The notes: generated from the letters alone by a model not told the origin. Counted from the first letter of the stretch, positions 52,965-62,724 are shown. The stretch: 64,000 bases of DNA from Caldicellulosiruptor bescii DSM 6725 (GCF_000022325.1 NC_012034.1:1320501-1384500), one strand, 5' to 3'. Made by a program: numbers and translations.

Positions 52965-55340
52965 TTGAAGGTTTCATTAGAATGGTTGAAAAGTTATGTT
53001 GATATAGATTGTTCGGTAGATGAGCTTGTTGATAAACTTACTATGAGCGGAACAAAGGTTGAGGGATATGAGAAGAGACTTGAGAATATTAAAAATGTTG
53101 TAGTGGGTAAGATTTTAGAAATTTCTTTGCACCCTCATAACCAGAATCTTTTTGTTTGTAAAGTAGATATAAAAGATAAAATACTTACAATAATAACTGC
53201 AGCAAAGAATGTAAAAGAAGGTTTATATGTTCCTGTAGCAAAACCAGGTGCTGTCTTAGAAAATGGTAAAACAATTGATGTTCTTGAGTTCAAGGGAATA
53301 TTATCGGAAGGAATGTTATGTTCGCTGGAAGAGCTTGGACTTACCCGCGGAGAGTTTCCATATGCTGATGAGAATGGTATATTTATACTTGAAGGTATGG
53401 ATGACAGCATGATAGGGAATGACATAAAGATTGCACTTGGAATAGATGATGTGATAATTGATTTTGAGATAACCTCAAACAGGCCCGACTGTTTGAGCAT
53501 TGTGGGTATTGCAAGAGAGATAGCTGCTATTTTAAACAAACCTCTGAAGTTTCCAAATGTAAGTTTCAAAGAGACAGATGAATTGATAAAAAATTATATA
53601 GATAATATTGAAATTCAGGATAAAAAGATTTGCAGAAGGTATATCGGAAGAGTTATAAAAAACATAAAGATTGAACAGTCACCTCTGTGGCTAAGAAGAA
53701 GACTTGTGGCTTGCGGTATAAGACCAATAAATAATATTGTCGATGTGACAAATTATGTAATGCTCGAGATGGGTCAGCCTCTTCATGCGTTTGACCTCAA
53801 CAAGATTTGTGGCAGAAATGTTTTTGTAAGACTTGCAAGTGATGGTGAAAAGATTATAACTCTTGATGGTGTAGAGAGGGTTTTGCGGTCATCTGACATT
53901 GTTATTGCAGATGAAAACAGAGCCATAGCAGTTGCAGGTGTGATGGGAGGATTAGATACTGAAGTTGATGAGAGTACAAAAGTTGTACTTTTAGAGTCTG
54001 CAACTTTTAATCCCGCAATGGTAAGAAGGACAGCACGATATTTAGGGCTTAGAACAGAGGCTTCAAACAGGTTTGAAAAAGGTTTGAGCCCATACTTTGC
54101 AGAACTCGCAATTCAAAGAGCGTGCGCTTTGATTGAACAAATTGGAGCAGGCGAGATTGTAAAAGGAGCTGTAGATACCTATGTTGACCCATGGCAGCAA
54201 GTAGAAGTAAAAGCTGATTTTTCATATATAGAAAAACTTCTTGGTCTTAGAATTGAAAAAGATGAAGTGGTGAATATTCTTAGCAGACTTGAAATAAAAT
54301 ATGACGAAGTAAAAGATGTATTTATAGCACCACCTTTTAGGACTGACATTGAAGATATGGCTGACATTTCTGAAGAAGTTATAAGAATATATGGATATGA
54401 TAAACTACCTTCAAGGGTTTTCATGGGAAGTGCTATTTCGTCTGGTCTCACCCAAAAGCAAAAAATAGTAAACAATATAAAAATTTTTCTTGCCAACAGT
54501 GGTTATTATGAAATTTATTCATATTCATTTGAATCGCCAAAAGTTTATGAGATTTTAAAAGGGTATAACTTGGATGATGCTGTCAAGATTTTAAATCCAC
54601 TCGGTGAAGATTTTTCTATCATGCGAATGCAGCTTATGTCTTCTGTATTAAAAACAGTTTATCTCAATATATCCCGAAATATAAAAGACGTAAAAGTATT
54701 TGAGCTATCTACAGTATTTAAAAAATCTAATAAAAAACTTCCGCATGAAAAACTTGTTTTAGCAATAGGAAGTTCGGCTCAGGATTTTTATTCTTTAAAG
54801 GGTGTACTTGAAAATCTTTTTGACATGCTTAGAATAAAAGATGTTAAGTTTTCATCGCAACATCAAAATTCAAATTTGCATCCTACACGTTCAGCAAAGA
54901 TTTATACCGAGGAAAGTTTTCTCATAGGCTACATTGGAGAAGTCCATCCGGATATATTAGAAAGATTTGACATACCTGTAAGAGTTGTATATGCAGAACT
55001 TTTTATAGATGAGCTGCTTGAGGCTGAGAAGGAAGAAAAGAGGTATGTTCAACTTCCGAAATATCCAGCTATTGAGAGAGACTATGCATTTGTTGTACCA
55101 GATGATGTAGAAAGCAGGGTTATTGAAGAAATTTTCAAAAAATATAGCTCTGACATTTTAGAAGAGTTTCGTCTGTTTGATGTTTACAAGGGACAACAAA
55201 TAAAGCAAGGTTTCAAAAGCTATGCCTATAGAGCAGTTTTCAGGTCAAAATTAAAAACACTTTCAGATAGTGATATTAACCAGATTCAAGAGAAGATTTT
55301 AGATGAGCTTAAAAACTACAATATAAGTTTGCGGGAGTAG
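52965..55340 (+). CDS. pheT: Phenylalanyl-tRNA synthetase beta subunit
   Basis: 791 residues from TTG 52965, normal length. N-terminal tRNA-binding EMAP-type domain (VVGKILEISLHPHNQNLFVC), then SNRPDCLSIVGIAREIA (B1 region), the editing B3/B4 domain (NIVDVTNYVMLEMGQPLHAFD), B5 (VEVKADFSYIEKLLGL), the catalytic-like core and a C-terminal anticodon-binding FDX-ACB domain (YPAIERDYAFVVPDDV). Complete. Confidence 0.97.
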   Translation: MKVSLEWLKSYVDIDCSVDELVDKLTMSGTKVEGYEKRLENIKNVVVGKILEISLHPHNQNLFVCKVDIKDKILTIITAAKNVKEGLYVPVAKPGAVLENGKTIDVLEFKGILSEGMLCSLEELGLTRGEFPYADENGIFILEGMDDSMIGNDIKIALGIDDVIIDFEITSNRPDCLSIVGIAREIAAILNKPLKFPNVSFKETDELIKNYIDNIEIQDKKICRRYIGRVIKNIKIEQSPLWLRRRLVACGIRPINNIVDVTNYVMLEMGQPLHAFDLNKICGRNVFVRLASDGEKIITLDGVERVLRSSDIVIADENRAIAVAGVMGGLDTEVDESTKVVLLESATFNPAMVRRTARYLGLRTEASNRFEKGLSPYFAELAIQRACALIEQIGAGEIVKGAVDTYVDPWQQVEVKADFSYIEKLLGLRIEKDEVVNILSRLEIKYDEVKDVFIAPPFRTDIEDMADISEEVIRIYGYDKLPSRVFMGSAISSGLTQKQKIVNNIKIFLANSGYYEIYSYSFESPKVYEILKGYNLDDAVKILNPLGEDFSIMRMQLMSSVLKTVYLNISRNIKDVKVFELSTVFKKSNKKLPHEKLVLAIGSSAQDFYSLKGVLENLFDMLRIKDVKFSSQHQNSNLHPTRSAKIYTEESFLIGYIGEVHPDILERFDIPVRVVYAELFIDELLEAEKEEKRYVQLPKYPAIERDYAFVVPDDVESRVIEEIFKKYSSDILEEFRLFDVYKGQQIKQGFKSYAYRAVFRSKLKTLSDSDINQIQEKILDELKNYNISLRE

Positions 55341-55346
55341 AAAGAT

Positions 55347-57491
55347 ATGGAATGGCTAAAAGAATTAAATGATCAGCAAAAAGAGGCGGTTCTTTCAACA
55401 GAAGGGCCGCTTTTAGTATTGGCTGGTGCAGGTTCAGGGAAAACTCGTGTCATAACATATAGAATAGCATATATATTGAATATGGGATTAGCAAATCCGG
55501 CTAATATCCTTGCAATTACGTTTACAAACAAAGCTGCTGATGAGATGAAAGAAAGAATAAAAAGGCTTGTTAGCACCCAATCATTTTCAGAGATGTGGGT
55601 GTCTACTTTTCATGCTGCGTGTGCAAGGATTTTGAGAATGGAAGCTCATAATATAGGGTTTTCAAACAACTTTGTAATATTTGATGCACAGGATAGAAAC
55701 CAGCTTTTGAAAGAGTGTTTTGACAAGCTAAACATCGACACAGAGAGGCTTGATATCAGATATGTATCAAGGCAGATTAGCAATTTCAAAAATCAGTTAA
55801 TTGGGCCTTCTGATGTATACAGATACGGTAATGTTGATGGTCGTGTTGTTGAAGTATATAAACTTTATAATAAACTTCTGAAAGAATACAATGCGTTTGA
55901 CTTTGATGACCTTTTGTATTACACTGTAGTTCTTTTTGAAACAAACCCTGATATTTTAGAGAAATATCAAAACAAGTTTAAATATATCTTGGTAGATGAG
56001 TACCAGGACACTAATCGCGCTCAGTTTTATTTTATTTATTTACTTTCACAGAAACACAGAAATGTCTGTGTTGTCGGTGATGACGACCAAAGTATATACA
56101 GTTTCAGAGGAGCAAATATAAAAAATATTTTGGAATTTGAAAAGGTGTTTAGCGATGCCAAGGTGATAAAATTAGAAAAAAACTACAGGTCTACAAAGAT
56201 AATACTATCAGCTGCAAATGAGGTTATAAAAAACAACAATTACAGAAAATTTAAAAAATTGTGGACAGATAACATTGATGGCGAAAAGATTTTTCTGTAC
56301 TCAGCTTTTGACGAAGTAAATGAAGCGGAGTTTGTTGCATCGAGTGTGAAAAATCTTATTGAAAGCGGGATTTCCCCCTCAGAAATAGGAGTGCTCTACC
56401 GAACAAATGCTCAATCTGTAAACTTTGAGAATGCACTTTCAGCTTATTCTGTACCCTATAAAGTTGTAGGTGCTTTGCGATTTTATGAAAGAAAAGAAAT
56501 AAAAGATATAATTGCTTATTTGAGACTTATCACAAATCCGCATGACGATTTGAGTCTATTTAGGATTATCAATGTTCCCAGAAGAGGAATTGGGAACAGT
56601 ACTTTAGAGAAAATAAAAGTTTTGAGTGAAGAGTATGGCGTTTCAGCGTATACAGTTTTACTCGAGCGAGCAAAGATTGATTTTGACAAGAAGATATATG
56701 AAAAGCTGAATAGGTTCACTTTGTTAATAGAAGATTTAAAAGCTGAGGCAGAAAATTTGTCTGTAACTCAGACCATTAAACTTGTGCTTGACAAGACAGG
56801 GTATTTAGAAAGTTTGCTCAGTAGCAAAAGTGAAGAGGAGTTTCAAAGAGCTAAAAATATTGAACAGCTTATAAGCACTGCAGCTATTTTTGAAGAAGAA
56901 AATGAAGAGCCAACCTTGCAAAATTTTTTGAACTCTATTACTTTGAGTTCTGAAGATGAAGATACTCAAAAAGAAGAGAAAGTTTCACTTATGACAGTTC
57001 ATGCTGCAAAAGGATTGGAATTTGAAGTTGTCTTTCTCACAGGACTTGAAGAAGGATTGTTTCCACTTGTTAGGGCAGAAGAACCCATTGATGCTGAAAA
57101 GGAACTTGAAGAAGAAAGAAGACTGTGTTATGTTGCAATTACCAGAGCAAAAAAGCTTCTTGTTCTGACATATGCTAACAATCGAAGAGTATTTGGCAAG
57201 TTTTCTTCACGACAAAGGTCTTGTTTTATTGAAGAGATTCCGCAGAAGTACATTCAGGTTGTTCACAATCCTATTACTAAAATTCAAGGGAATTTTGCCG
57301 TCAAAAATGGTAAGGAAGAAAATATATCAAGTAGCAATCTGCATGTGGGGAGCAAGGTTAAGCATGGCAAGTTTGGAGTTGGGAAGGTTATTTGGCTTTC
57401 AGACGATATGAAAGAGGTAGTAGTAGAGTTTGAAGAGATTGGTCAGAAGAGGTTGCTTCTGTCATATGCAAATCTCAAGAGGATTGGTTGA
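55347..57491 (+). CDS. pcrA: ATP-dependent DNA helicase PcrA/UvrD
   Basis: 714 residues. Superfamily 1 helicase: LNDQQKEAV Q-motif, LAGAGSGKTRVI near 26 (Walker A), FTNKAADEM, LVDEYQDTN near 214, VVGDDDQSIYSFRGA, RTNAQS, and TVHAAKGLEFEVVFL near 551. The C-terminal KVKHGKFGVGKVIWL domain is the PcrA end that contacts RNA polymerase. Acts in repair and in clearing replication blocks. It follows pheT by six bases. Confidence 0.96.
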   Translation: MEWLKELNDQQKEAVLSTEGPLLVLAGAGSGKTRVITYRIAYILNMGLANPANILAITFTNKAADEMKERIKRLVSTQSFSEMWVSTFHAACARILRMEAHNIGFSNNFVIFDAQDRNQLLKECFDKLNIDTERLDIRYVSRQISNFKNQLIGPSDVYRYGNVDGRVVEVYKLYNKLLKEYNAFDFDDLLYYTVVLFETNPDILEKYQNKFKYILVDEYQDTNRAQFYFIYLLSQKHRNVCVVGDDDQSIYSFRGANIKNILEFEKVFSDAKVIKLEKNYRSTKIILSAANEVIKNNNYRKFKKLWTDNIDGEKIFLYSAFDEVNEAEFVASSVKNLIESGISPSEIGVLYRTNAQSVNFENALSAYSVPYKVVGALRFYERKEIKDIIAYLRLITNPHDDLSLFRIINVPRRGIGNSTLEKIKVLSEEYGVSAYTVLLERAKIDFDKKIYEKLNRFTLLIEDLKAEAENLSVTQTIKLVLDKTGYLESLLSSKSEEEFQRAKNIEQLISTAAIFEEENEEPTLQNFLNSITLSSEDEDTQKEEKVSLMTVHAAKGLEFEVVFLTGLEEGLFPLVRAEEPIDAEKELEEERRLCYVAITRAKKLLVLTYANNRRVFGKFSSRQRSCFIEEIPQKYIQVVHNPITKIQGNFAVKNGKEENISSSNLHVGSKVKHGKFGVGKVIWLSDDMKEVVVEFEEIGQKRLLLSYANLKRIG

Positions 57492-57498
57492 TGGAAAG

Positions 57499-57945
57499 AT
57501 GAAAGAGGTTGTGTTAGAGATTTTAAAGAATAAGGCGCTTGAGGTTGGTGTTGTCAGCTGGTTTGTTGCACAGTTTTTAAAGATTGTGATAGCATTTATC
57601 ATGACACGAAAAGTTAATCTTAAATGGTTTATAAGCTCTGGAGGAATGCCAAGTTCTCATTCAGCGTTTGCATGTGGGCTTTCAACTGCTGTAGGACTTA
57701 TAGATGGATTTAGTTCAACCAATTTTGCTATTTCATTAACATTCACTTTAATTGTAATGTACGATGCAGCAGGAGTAAGAAGAGAGGCTGGGAAACAGGC
57801 ACAGACTTTAAATGAAATAATTGAGATGTATCTTTCACCACATTACAAGCCTCAATATAAACTAAAAGAGCTCATAGGTCACAAACCTACAGAAGTCTTT
57901 GCAGGAGCTATAGTTGGAATATTAATTGCCACAATAATGATTTGA
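57499..57945 (+). CDS. DUF212 (divergent PAP2 family) membrane protein
   Basis: 148 residues from ATG 57499, the usual family size; TTG 57484 is a possible alternative. Contains SSGGMPSSHSAFACGLSTA near 48-66, MYDAAGVRREAGKQAQTLNE near 95-114 and GHKPTEVFAGAIVGI near 127. This is the YuiD/DUF212 pattern: a PAP2-like PSSHS signature in a small protein with about four helices. Function unknown, probably lipid phosphatase-related. The OLE promoter begins within its stop codon. Confidence 0.9.
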   Translation: MKEVVLEILKNKALEVGVVSWFVAQFLKIVIAFIMTRKVNLKWFISSGGMPSSHSAFACGLSTAVGLIDGFSSTNFAISLTFTLIVMYDAAGVRREAGKQAQTLNEIIEMYLSPHYKPQYKLKELIGHKPTEVFAGAIVGILIATIMI

Positions 57946-57970
57946 AGCAAAACAAAAGCTGTGATATAAT
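57942..57970 (+). promoter_or_regulatory. Promoter of the OLE RNA
   Basis: TTGAAG at 57942-57947, 17 bases, TATAAT at 57965-57970. Predicted transcription start near 57977, about 30 bases before the closing stem of the RNA. Confidence 0.7.
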
Positions 57971-58006
57971 AATATTCTGAAAACTGAATAATCCAAGAAT
58001 GTTAAA

Positions 58007-58621
58007 TGGGATAGGGTGATGCAGTATCCTAGTCAGAGTGGCTGCTTTCGAAGGCGGGCCTAAAAATCCGCCAAAGGGCACACCGATGAAGTTCCTGGTT
58101 CCGGCTTCTGACGCCCAGTCAGGGGTTGGAGCTGGGAGTAAGGGTTAAGGGAGTCCTGCAATGGCATGCAGGATGCAACCCTTTTCCCGTGGAGGCTAAC
58201 GCACAAAAAGAAAGAAGCTTTTTGTGCGTTAGTAAAACCTACTGCCAGGTGCGTCCTTTTAAAAAAGGATGTGCTTGGGGTAGTGTAGCCTGCCTTGAGC
58301 GGAATAGACGGATGGCCGAATTTCCGGCCTTCCTAAAAATAGGGCCCGTTTTTAGGAAGGTCTTGGGGCCTGAAATCTATTTCGCAAAAGAGGCTAGAAA
58401 GCATGCCCTCTGTCGAGGAAAGCTCCTAGGCTGTGCCAAGTATTTGGCTTTACGAAGGGGATTAAAGTGCGGACTAAGTGGCGATCTGGTTGTGTGTTGG
58501 GCAACCGCACACCCAAACTTTTAAAGGGAAACCGCCTCCTGGCGACGGGAGGTAAGTTTGGGGGAAATCCTACCAGACCTTAAGCCGCAAAATTTACCCT
58601 TCGTAAAATCACCCTATCCCA
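58007..58621 (+). ncRNA. OLE RNA (ornate, large, extremophilic)
   Basis: A 615-base non-coding block closed by a perfect 14-bp stem (58007-58020 with 58608-58621). The inside is rich in hairpins: 15 bp at 58196-58210/58218-58232, 12 bp at 58328-58339/58349-58360, 7 bp at 58154-58160/58167-58173 and 9 bp at 58512-58520/58554-58562. G+C is clearly above the neighbours, as in thermophile structural RNAs. Size (about 610 is typical), structure and position just before a small membrane protein, dxs and tlyA match OLE RNA, known from Bacillus halodurans and anaerobic thermophiles. OLE forms a membrane ribonucleoprotein with OapA and affects ethanol, cold and Mg2+ tolerance. A promoter precedes it; no terminator separates it from oapA. 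Confidence 0.9.
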
Positions 58622-58666
58622 ATAAATTTATGTATTTTTCAAATAGTATGTCTTAGGAGATGAAAA

Positions 58667-59218
58667 ATGAAAAATAAGAAAAAAATTCAGAATAGAAAAC
58701 GAGAATATTTCAAATGGACATTAAAATTGTTTATTTTATCGTTTTTATTGTCTGCTACTCTAAACTACATTTCAAGCTATGTATCAGAAAGATTACCTGT
58801 AATAATTTCATTTATACTTTTATTTTGCATAATTTTATTAGGGATAATCTTTGACATAATAGGGATTGCTACAACCGCAGCTGATGAGGTTCCTTTTCAC
58901 GCGATGGCTGCAAAGAAAGTAAAAGGGGCAAAAGTGAGTGTATGGCTCATAAAAAATGCAAGCAAAGTGTCTTCTATTTGCAACGATGTTATAGGAGATA
59001 TATGCGGAATATTGAGTGGAGCACTTTCTGCAAGTATTGTATTTTATATGGCAAAAAATAGCAAAGCCAATCCCATTCTTCTTTCTATACTTCTGACTGC
59101 AATAGTTGCTGCTATAACAATATCTGGCAAGTCAATCGGAAAATATTTTGCAATCCAAAAGAGCAATGAGATTGTAAAAATATGTGGAAAAGTACTTGGA
59201 ATATTTTTAAAAATGTAA
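58667..59218 (+). CDS. oapA: OLE-associated membrane protein OapA
   Basis: 183 residues with AGGAGATG upstream. A Lys/Arg-rich N-terminus (KNKKKIQNRKRE) is followed by about four helices (roughly 18-36, 42-66, 115-130, 137-153). Between helices 2 and 3 lies FDIIGIATTAADEVPFHAM, resembling the DUF21 membrane part of CNNM/CorC proteins, which fits the reported link of OapA with magnesium. It sits 45 bases after the OLE RNA and 18 before dxs, the standard arrangement. The basic ends may contact the RNA. The assignment rests on context plus topology. Confidence 0.87.
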   Translation: MKNKKKIQNRKREYFKWTLKLFILSFLLSATLNYISSYVSERLPVIISFILLFCIILLGIIFDIIGIATTAADEVPFHAMAAKKVKGAKVSVWLIKNASKVSSICNDVIGDICGILSGALSASIVFYMAKNSKANPILLSILLTAIVAAITISGKSIGKYFAIQKSNEIVKICGKVLGIFLKM

Positions 59219-59236
59219 CTTGGGAAGTGAGAGGTA

Positions 59237-61087
59237 TTGGGTATATTAGAAAAAGTAAACTATCCTGAAGATATAAAAAGATTGAGTATATCTGAACTTT
59301 ATGAACTTGCTGAAGAAATAAGAGAATTTCTGTTGTATAACATCGCCAATACAGGTGGACACTTGGCGGCAAATTTGGGAGTTGTTGAGCTAACTCTTGC
59401 TCTGTTAAAAGTATTTGATCCACCAAAAGATAAAATTGTGTGGGATGTAGGACATCAATGTTATGTTTATAAGATTTTGACAGGACGAAAGCAAAAATTT
59501 AACACTTTAAGGAAATTTGGTGGTTTGAGCGGTTTTCCAAAATCAAAAGAAAGCATTTATGACTCGTTTGATACTGGACACAGTTCTACTTCTATTTCTG
59601 TTGCATTGGGATTTGCAGTTGCACGTGATCTTAAAAACGAAGACTACGATGTGATTGCGGTAATAGGAGATGGAGCTTTAACTGGAGGACTTGCATATGA
59701 AGGGCTCAATAATGCAGGCAGATATAATGGTAAACTTCTTGTTATTTTGAATGACAATGACATGTCAATCTCCAAAAATGTTGGTGCGATTGCAAAATAT
59801 CTATCAAAGGTACGAACAAAACCACGTTATTTTAAATTGAAAAAGGCTGCTGATAGTTTGGTAGAAGGAATTCCGATTGTTGGTAAAAACTTAAGCAAGT
59901 TTGTGAGAAAAGTAAAAGGAAGTTTAAAATATTTTTTCTTTCCTGGGACTTTGTTTGAAGCTCTTGGATTTGAATATTATGGACCTATTGACGGTCATGA
60001 TATAGAAAGACTTTGTGAGGTATTCAAAAGTGTTAAAGATTTTGAAAGACCTGTTTTGGTTCATGTTGTTACACAAAAAGGTAAAGGATATGAACATGCT
60101 GAAAGATTTCCAGAAAAATTCCATGGTGTTCCACCATTTGACATAGAAACAGGAAATCACTTATCTGACAATACTTCAAAGACATTTTCTGAGGTTTTAG
60201 GTGATAAGCTTTGCGAGCTTGCCAAGCGCAATCCAAAGATATTAGCAATTACCGCTGCAATGCCAGATGGTACTGGTCTTAGCAGGTTTGCAAAGATGTA
60301 TCCTCAAAGGTTTTTTGACGTTGGAATAGCAGAGGAACATGCGGTCACTTTTGCAGGTGCTCTTGCTAAAGAGGGATTTAAACCATTTGTGGCTATATAT
60401 TCAACCTTCCTGCAAAGAGCTTTTGACCAGATTATTCATGATGTGTGTCTTCAAAATTTGAATGTGGTCTTCTGTGTAGACCGAGCAGGTCTTGTAGGCG
60501 AGGATGGAGAAACACACCATGGAAGTTTTGATATATCGTATTTGAGCCTAATTCCAAACTTGACATTGATGGTGCCAAAGGATACAAAAGAATTTGAAAT
60601 GATGTTGGAATTTGCAGCTTTCTACCAGGACGGCCCTATTGCAATAAGGTATCCACGCGGGAGCTGTAAGCAAGTTGGTCTTTACGATGAAATTAAACTT
60701 TCTGAACCAGAGATATTAAAAGAAGGAGTGAATCTGGCTATATTTTCTATTGGAAGACATGTTTCAATGTTGTATGATATTATTAGCAAAAACAAGTTGG
60801 ATGCAACACTGGTAAATGTAAGATTTATAAAACCTTTGAATACCAAGATTATAAAAAGAATAGTAAATACACATAAAAAGATTTTAATTGTAGAGGACAA
60901 CAGTATTATCGGTGGACTTGGTGAAAAAATAAAAAGTATTATAGCTGAAGAAAAATCAGTAGAGATTAAGCACATAGCTATACCTGATAGATTTATTCCT
61001 CATGGTTCAATTTTTCAGCTTTATTCTATGCTCGGGATGGATAGAGAAAACTTAACAAAAATTGTTATGGAGCTGATAGAGAGTTGA
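59237..61087 (+). CDS. dxs: 1-deoxy-D-xylulose-5-phosphate synthase
   Basis: 616 residues from TTG 59237. Condenses pyruvate and glyceraldehyde 3-phosphate, the first step of the MEP isoprenoid route. HLAANLGVVELTLAL near 36, VIGDGALTGGLAYEGLNNAG near 140-160 (thiamine diphosphate motif), GPIDGHD near 252, DVGIAEEHAVTFA near 360 and RYPRG near 470 are present. Its end overlaps the tlyA start by four bases. Isoprenoid genes beside OLE are a known association. Confidence 0.97.
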   Translation: MGILEKVNYPEDIKRLSISELYELAEEIREFLLYNIANTGGHLAANLGVVELTLALLKVFDPPKDKIVWDVGHQCYVYKILTGRKQKFNTLRKFGGLSGFPKSKESIYDSFDTGHSSTSISVALGFAVARDLKNEDYDVIAVIGDGALTGGLAYEGLNNAGRYNGKLLVILNDNDMSISKNVGAIAKYLSKVRTKPRYFKLKKAADSLVEGIPIVGKNLSKFVRKVKGSLKYFFFPGTLFEALGFEYYGPIDGHDIERLCEVFKSVKDFERPVLVHVVTQKGKGYEHAERFPEKFHGVPPFDIETGNHLSDNTSKTFSEVLGDKLCELAKRNPKILAITAAMPDGTGLSRFAKMYPQRFFDVGIAEEHAVTFAGALAKEGFKPFVAIYSTFLQRAFDQIIHDVCLQNLNVVFCVDRAGLVGEDGETHHGSFDISYLSLIPNLTLMVPKDTKEFEMMLEFAAFYQDGPIAIRYPRGSCKQVGLYDEIKLSEPEILKEGVNLAIFSIGRHVSMLYDIISKNKLDATLVNVRFIKPLNTKIIKRIVNTHKKILIVEDNSIIGGLGEKIKSIIAEEKSVEIKHIAIPDRFIPHGSIFQLYSMLGMDRENLTKIVMELIES

Positions 61088-61893
61088 AAAAGAGGGCTGA
61101 TTTACTTCTTGTTGAAAAAGGTCTAGTAGAATCACGTGAAAAGGCAAGAGCGTTAATTTTGAGTGGTAACGTATATGTGAATAATCAAAAAATAGAAAAA
61201 GCAGGGGAAATGATAGATGAAAGGAGCCAGATAATAATTAAAGAGCCACTAAAATATGTCAGTAGAGGCGGTCTTAAACTTGAAAAGGCTTTAGATTTTT
61301 TTAAAATTTCGGTTGAAGGCAAAATAGCCCTTGACATTGGTGCTTCAACAGGAGGGTTTACAGACTGTTTGCTCCAACATGGCGCTAAAAAGGTTTACTG
61401 TGTTGATGTTGGATATGGTCAGCTTGCATGGAAGTTAAGAGAGGACCCGAGAGTAGTAAATTTTGAAAAGACTAATTTTAGGTACTTTGACAGAAAAAGT
61501 ATTCAGGATAAAATTGATATTATAGTATGCGATGTCTCCTTTATTTCTTTGAACCTAATTGCAGAGAAGGTAAAAGAGTTCATGGAGAACAGCACAGAAG
61601 GTATTTTACTAATAAAACCCCAGTTTGAAGCAGGAAGAAAGGAGGTTGGAAAAAGAGGAGTTGTAAAGTCTAAGGAAACTCATAAAAGTGTGATCAAAAA
61701 GGTAATTGATCACTATTTTTCTCTCGGAATCTCAATCAAGGGTTTGACATATTCGCCAATCACAGGGCCAGAGGGGAATATAGAGTATCTTCTCTATATT
61801 AAAATGGAAGATGAGACCGAAAATAACATAGTTGACATTACGATAGAAGAAATTGTCAACCAAGCCTTTGAAACATTTGGTCAGAAAAAGTAA
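61084..61893 (+). CDS. tlyA: TlyA/YqxC family rRNA methyltransferase
   Basis: 269 residues from TTG 61084. N-terminal S4 RNA-binding domain (RADLLLVEKGLVESREKARA), then an FtsJ-type Rossmann domain: ALDIGASTGGFTDCLLQHGA near 80 (SAM site) and DIIVCDVSFISLNLI near 143, with LLIKPQFEAGR near 178. The TlyA family makes 2'-O-methylcytidine in rRNA. Commonly follows dxs in Firmicutes. Confidence 0.93.
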   Translation: MKKRADLLLVEKGLVESREKARALILSGNVYVNNQKIEKAGEMIDERSQIIIKEPLKYVSRGGLKLEKALDFFKISVEGKIALDIGASTGGFTDCLLQHGAKKVYCVDVGYGQLAWKLREDPRVVNFEKTNFRYFDRKSIQDKIDIIVCDVSFISLNLIAEKVKEFMENSTEGILLIKPQFEAGRKEVGKRGVVKSKETHKSVIKKVIDHYFSLGISIKGLTYSPITGPEGNIEYLLYIKMEDETENNIVDITIEEIVNQAFETFGQKK

Positions 61894-61913
61894 AAATTTG
61901 GAGGTTATTTGTT

Positions 61914-62267
61914 ATGAAATTAACAAAGATTAAGGAACTTTTAAATTGCAGGGTTTATTTCGAGCCTGAAGATCTATGTAACGAAGAATTTTTAAATGCA
62001 TGTGGCTCTGACCTTATGAGTGACGTTTTGGCATTTGTAAAAGAAAAGGTGATTTTATTGACAGGTCTTGTAAATCCTCAAGTGGTAAGGACTGCAGAGA
62101 TGATGGATATAAAAGCTGTGATAATTGTTCGAGGGAAACAACCATCTGAAGAAATGTTAAAACTTGCAAAAGAAAAGTGTATAGCTCTTCTTGGAACTGA
62201 CTATCCAATGTTTCAAGCATGTGGAATACTTTATGAAAACGGACTTGGGAAAGAAAGGTGCTGCTGA
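61914..62267 (+). CDS. DRTGG domain protein
   Basis: 117 residues with GGAGG upstream. A single DRTGG domain: GSDLMSDVLAFVKEKVILLTG near 30-50, then VRTAEMMDIKAVIIVRGKQPSEEM and LLGTDYPMFQACGILYENGL. Such domains bind a small ligand and occur next to sensory [FeFe] hydrogenases, together with an ATPase of the anti-sigma type, exactly as here. Biochemical role unknown; likely a regulatory part of the sensor. Confidence 0.85.
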   Translation: MKLTKIKELLNCRVYFEPEDLCNEEFLNACGSDLMSDVLAFVKEKVILLTGLVNPQVVRTAEMMDIKAVIIVRGKQPSEEMLKLAKEKCIALLGTDYPMFQACGILYENGLGKERCC

Positions 62268-62272
62268 GAAAG

Positions 62273-62692
62273 ATGCTGCTTGAGCTGGAATTTGAGATTG
62301 AGCCAGGTAATTTTATATTAGCAGGGGAAGCTTCTTCTAAGATTAAGGAGACTCTAAAGAAACTTGGTGTAAAACCAGAGATACTTAAAAAAGTTGCAAT
62401 TGTCTCTTATGAAGCAGAGATGAATATTGTTATACATTCTATTGGTGGGATTTTAAAAGCTGTAATTTCAAAAGATAAGATTGAAATAGTAGCTCAAGAT
62501 GATGGACCTGGCATTGAAGATATTGAGCTTGCTATGAAAGAAGGATATTCCACCGCTCCAGAAGAGATAAGAAACTTGGGATTTGGAGCAGGTATGGGTC
62601 TTCCAAACATGAAGAAGTATTCAGATTATTTTGAGATTGAATCACAAAAAGGAAAAGGTACAAGGGTATATATGGTTATTTACAATAAATGA
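62273..62692 (+). CDS. Anti-sigma factor-like histidine-kinase-fold ATPase
   Basis: 139 residues from ATG 62273; GTG 62258 is an alternative. GHKL/HATPase_c fold as in RsbW and SpoIIAB: EAEMNIVIHS (N box) near 46-55, VAQDDGPGIED (G1) near 74-84, GFGAGMGLPNMKKYSD (G2) near 102-117 and a final GKGTRVYMV. Probably phosphorylates or binds a partner in response to the neighbouring hydrogenase sensor. No anti-sigma antagonist or sigma factor is seen in the window. Confidence 0.88.
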   Translation: MLLELEFEIEPGNFILAGEASSKIKETLKKLGVKPEILKKVAIVSYEAEMNIVIHSIGGILKAVISKDKIEIVAQDDGPGIEDIELAMKEGYSTAPEEIRNLGFGAGMGLPNMKKYSDYFEIESQKGKGTRVYMVIYNK

Positions 62693-62724
62693 CTATCTTT
62701 AATATTTAGGGAAGTGAATAATAA

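Noticed and set aside
58126..58524. A 132-residue open frame inside the structured RNA
   Set aside because: It lies wholly in the OLE RNA, has no ribosome site, and its residues (many Cys, Arg, Gly and Ala) differ from the rest of the window. The base pairing explains the sequence better.
58007..58621. RNase P RNA, tmRNA or group II intron as the identity of the structured RNA
   Set aside because: A GAGGAAAG element at 58416-58423 recalls RNase P, but the other P RNA landmarks and the expected end are missing. There is no tag frame or tRNA-like end for tmRNA, and no intron-encoded protein or domain V. The neighbours fit OLE.
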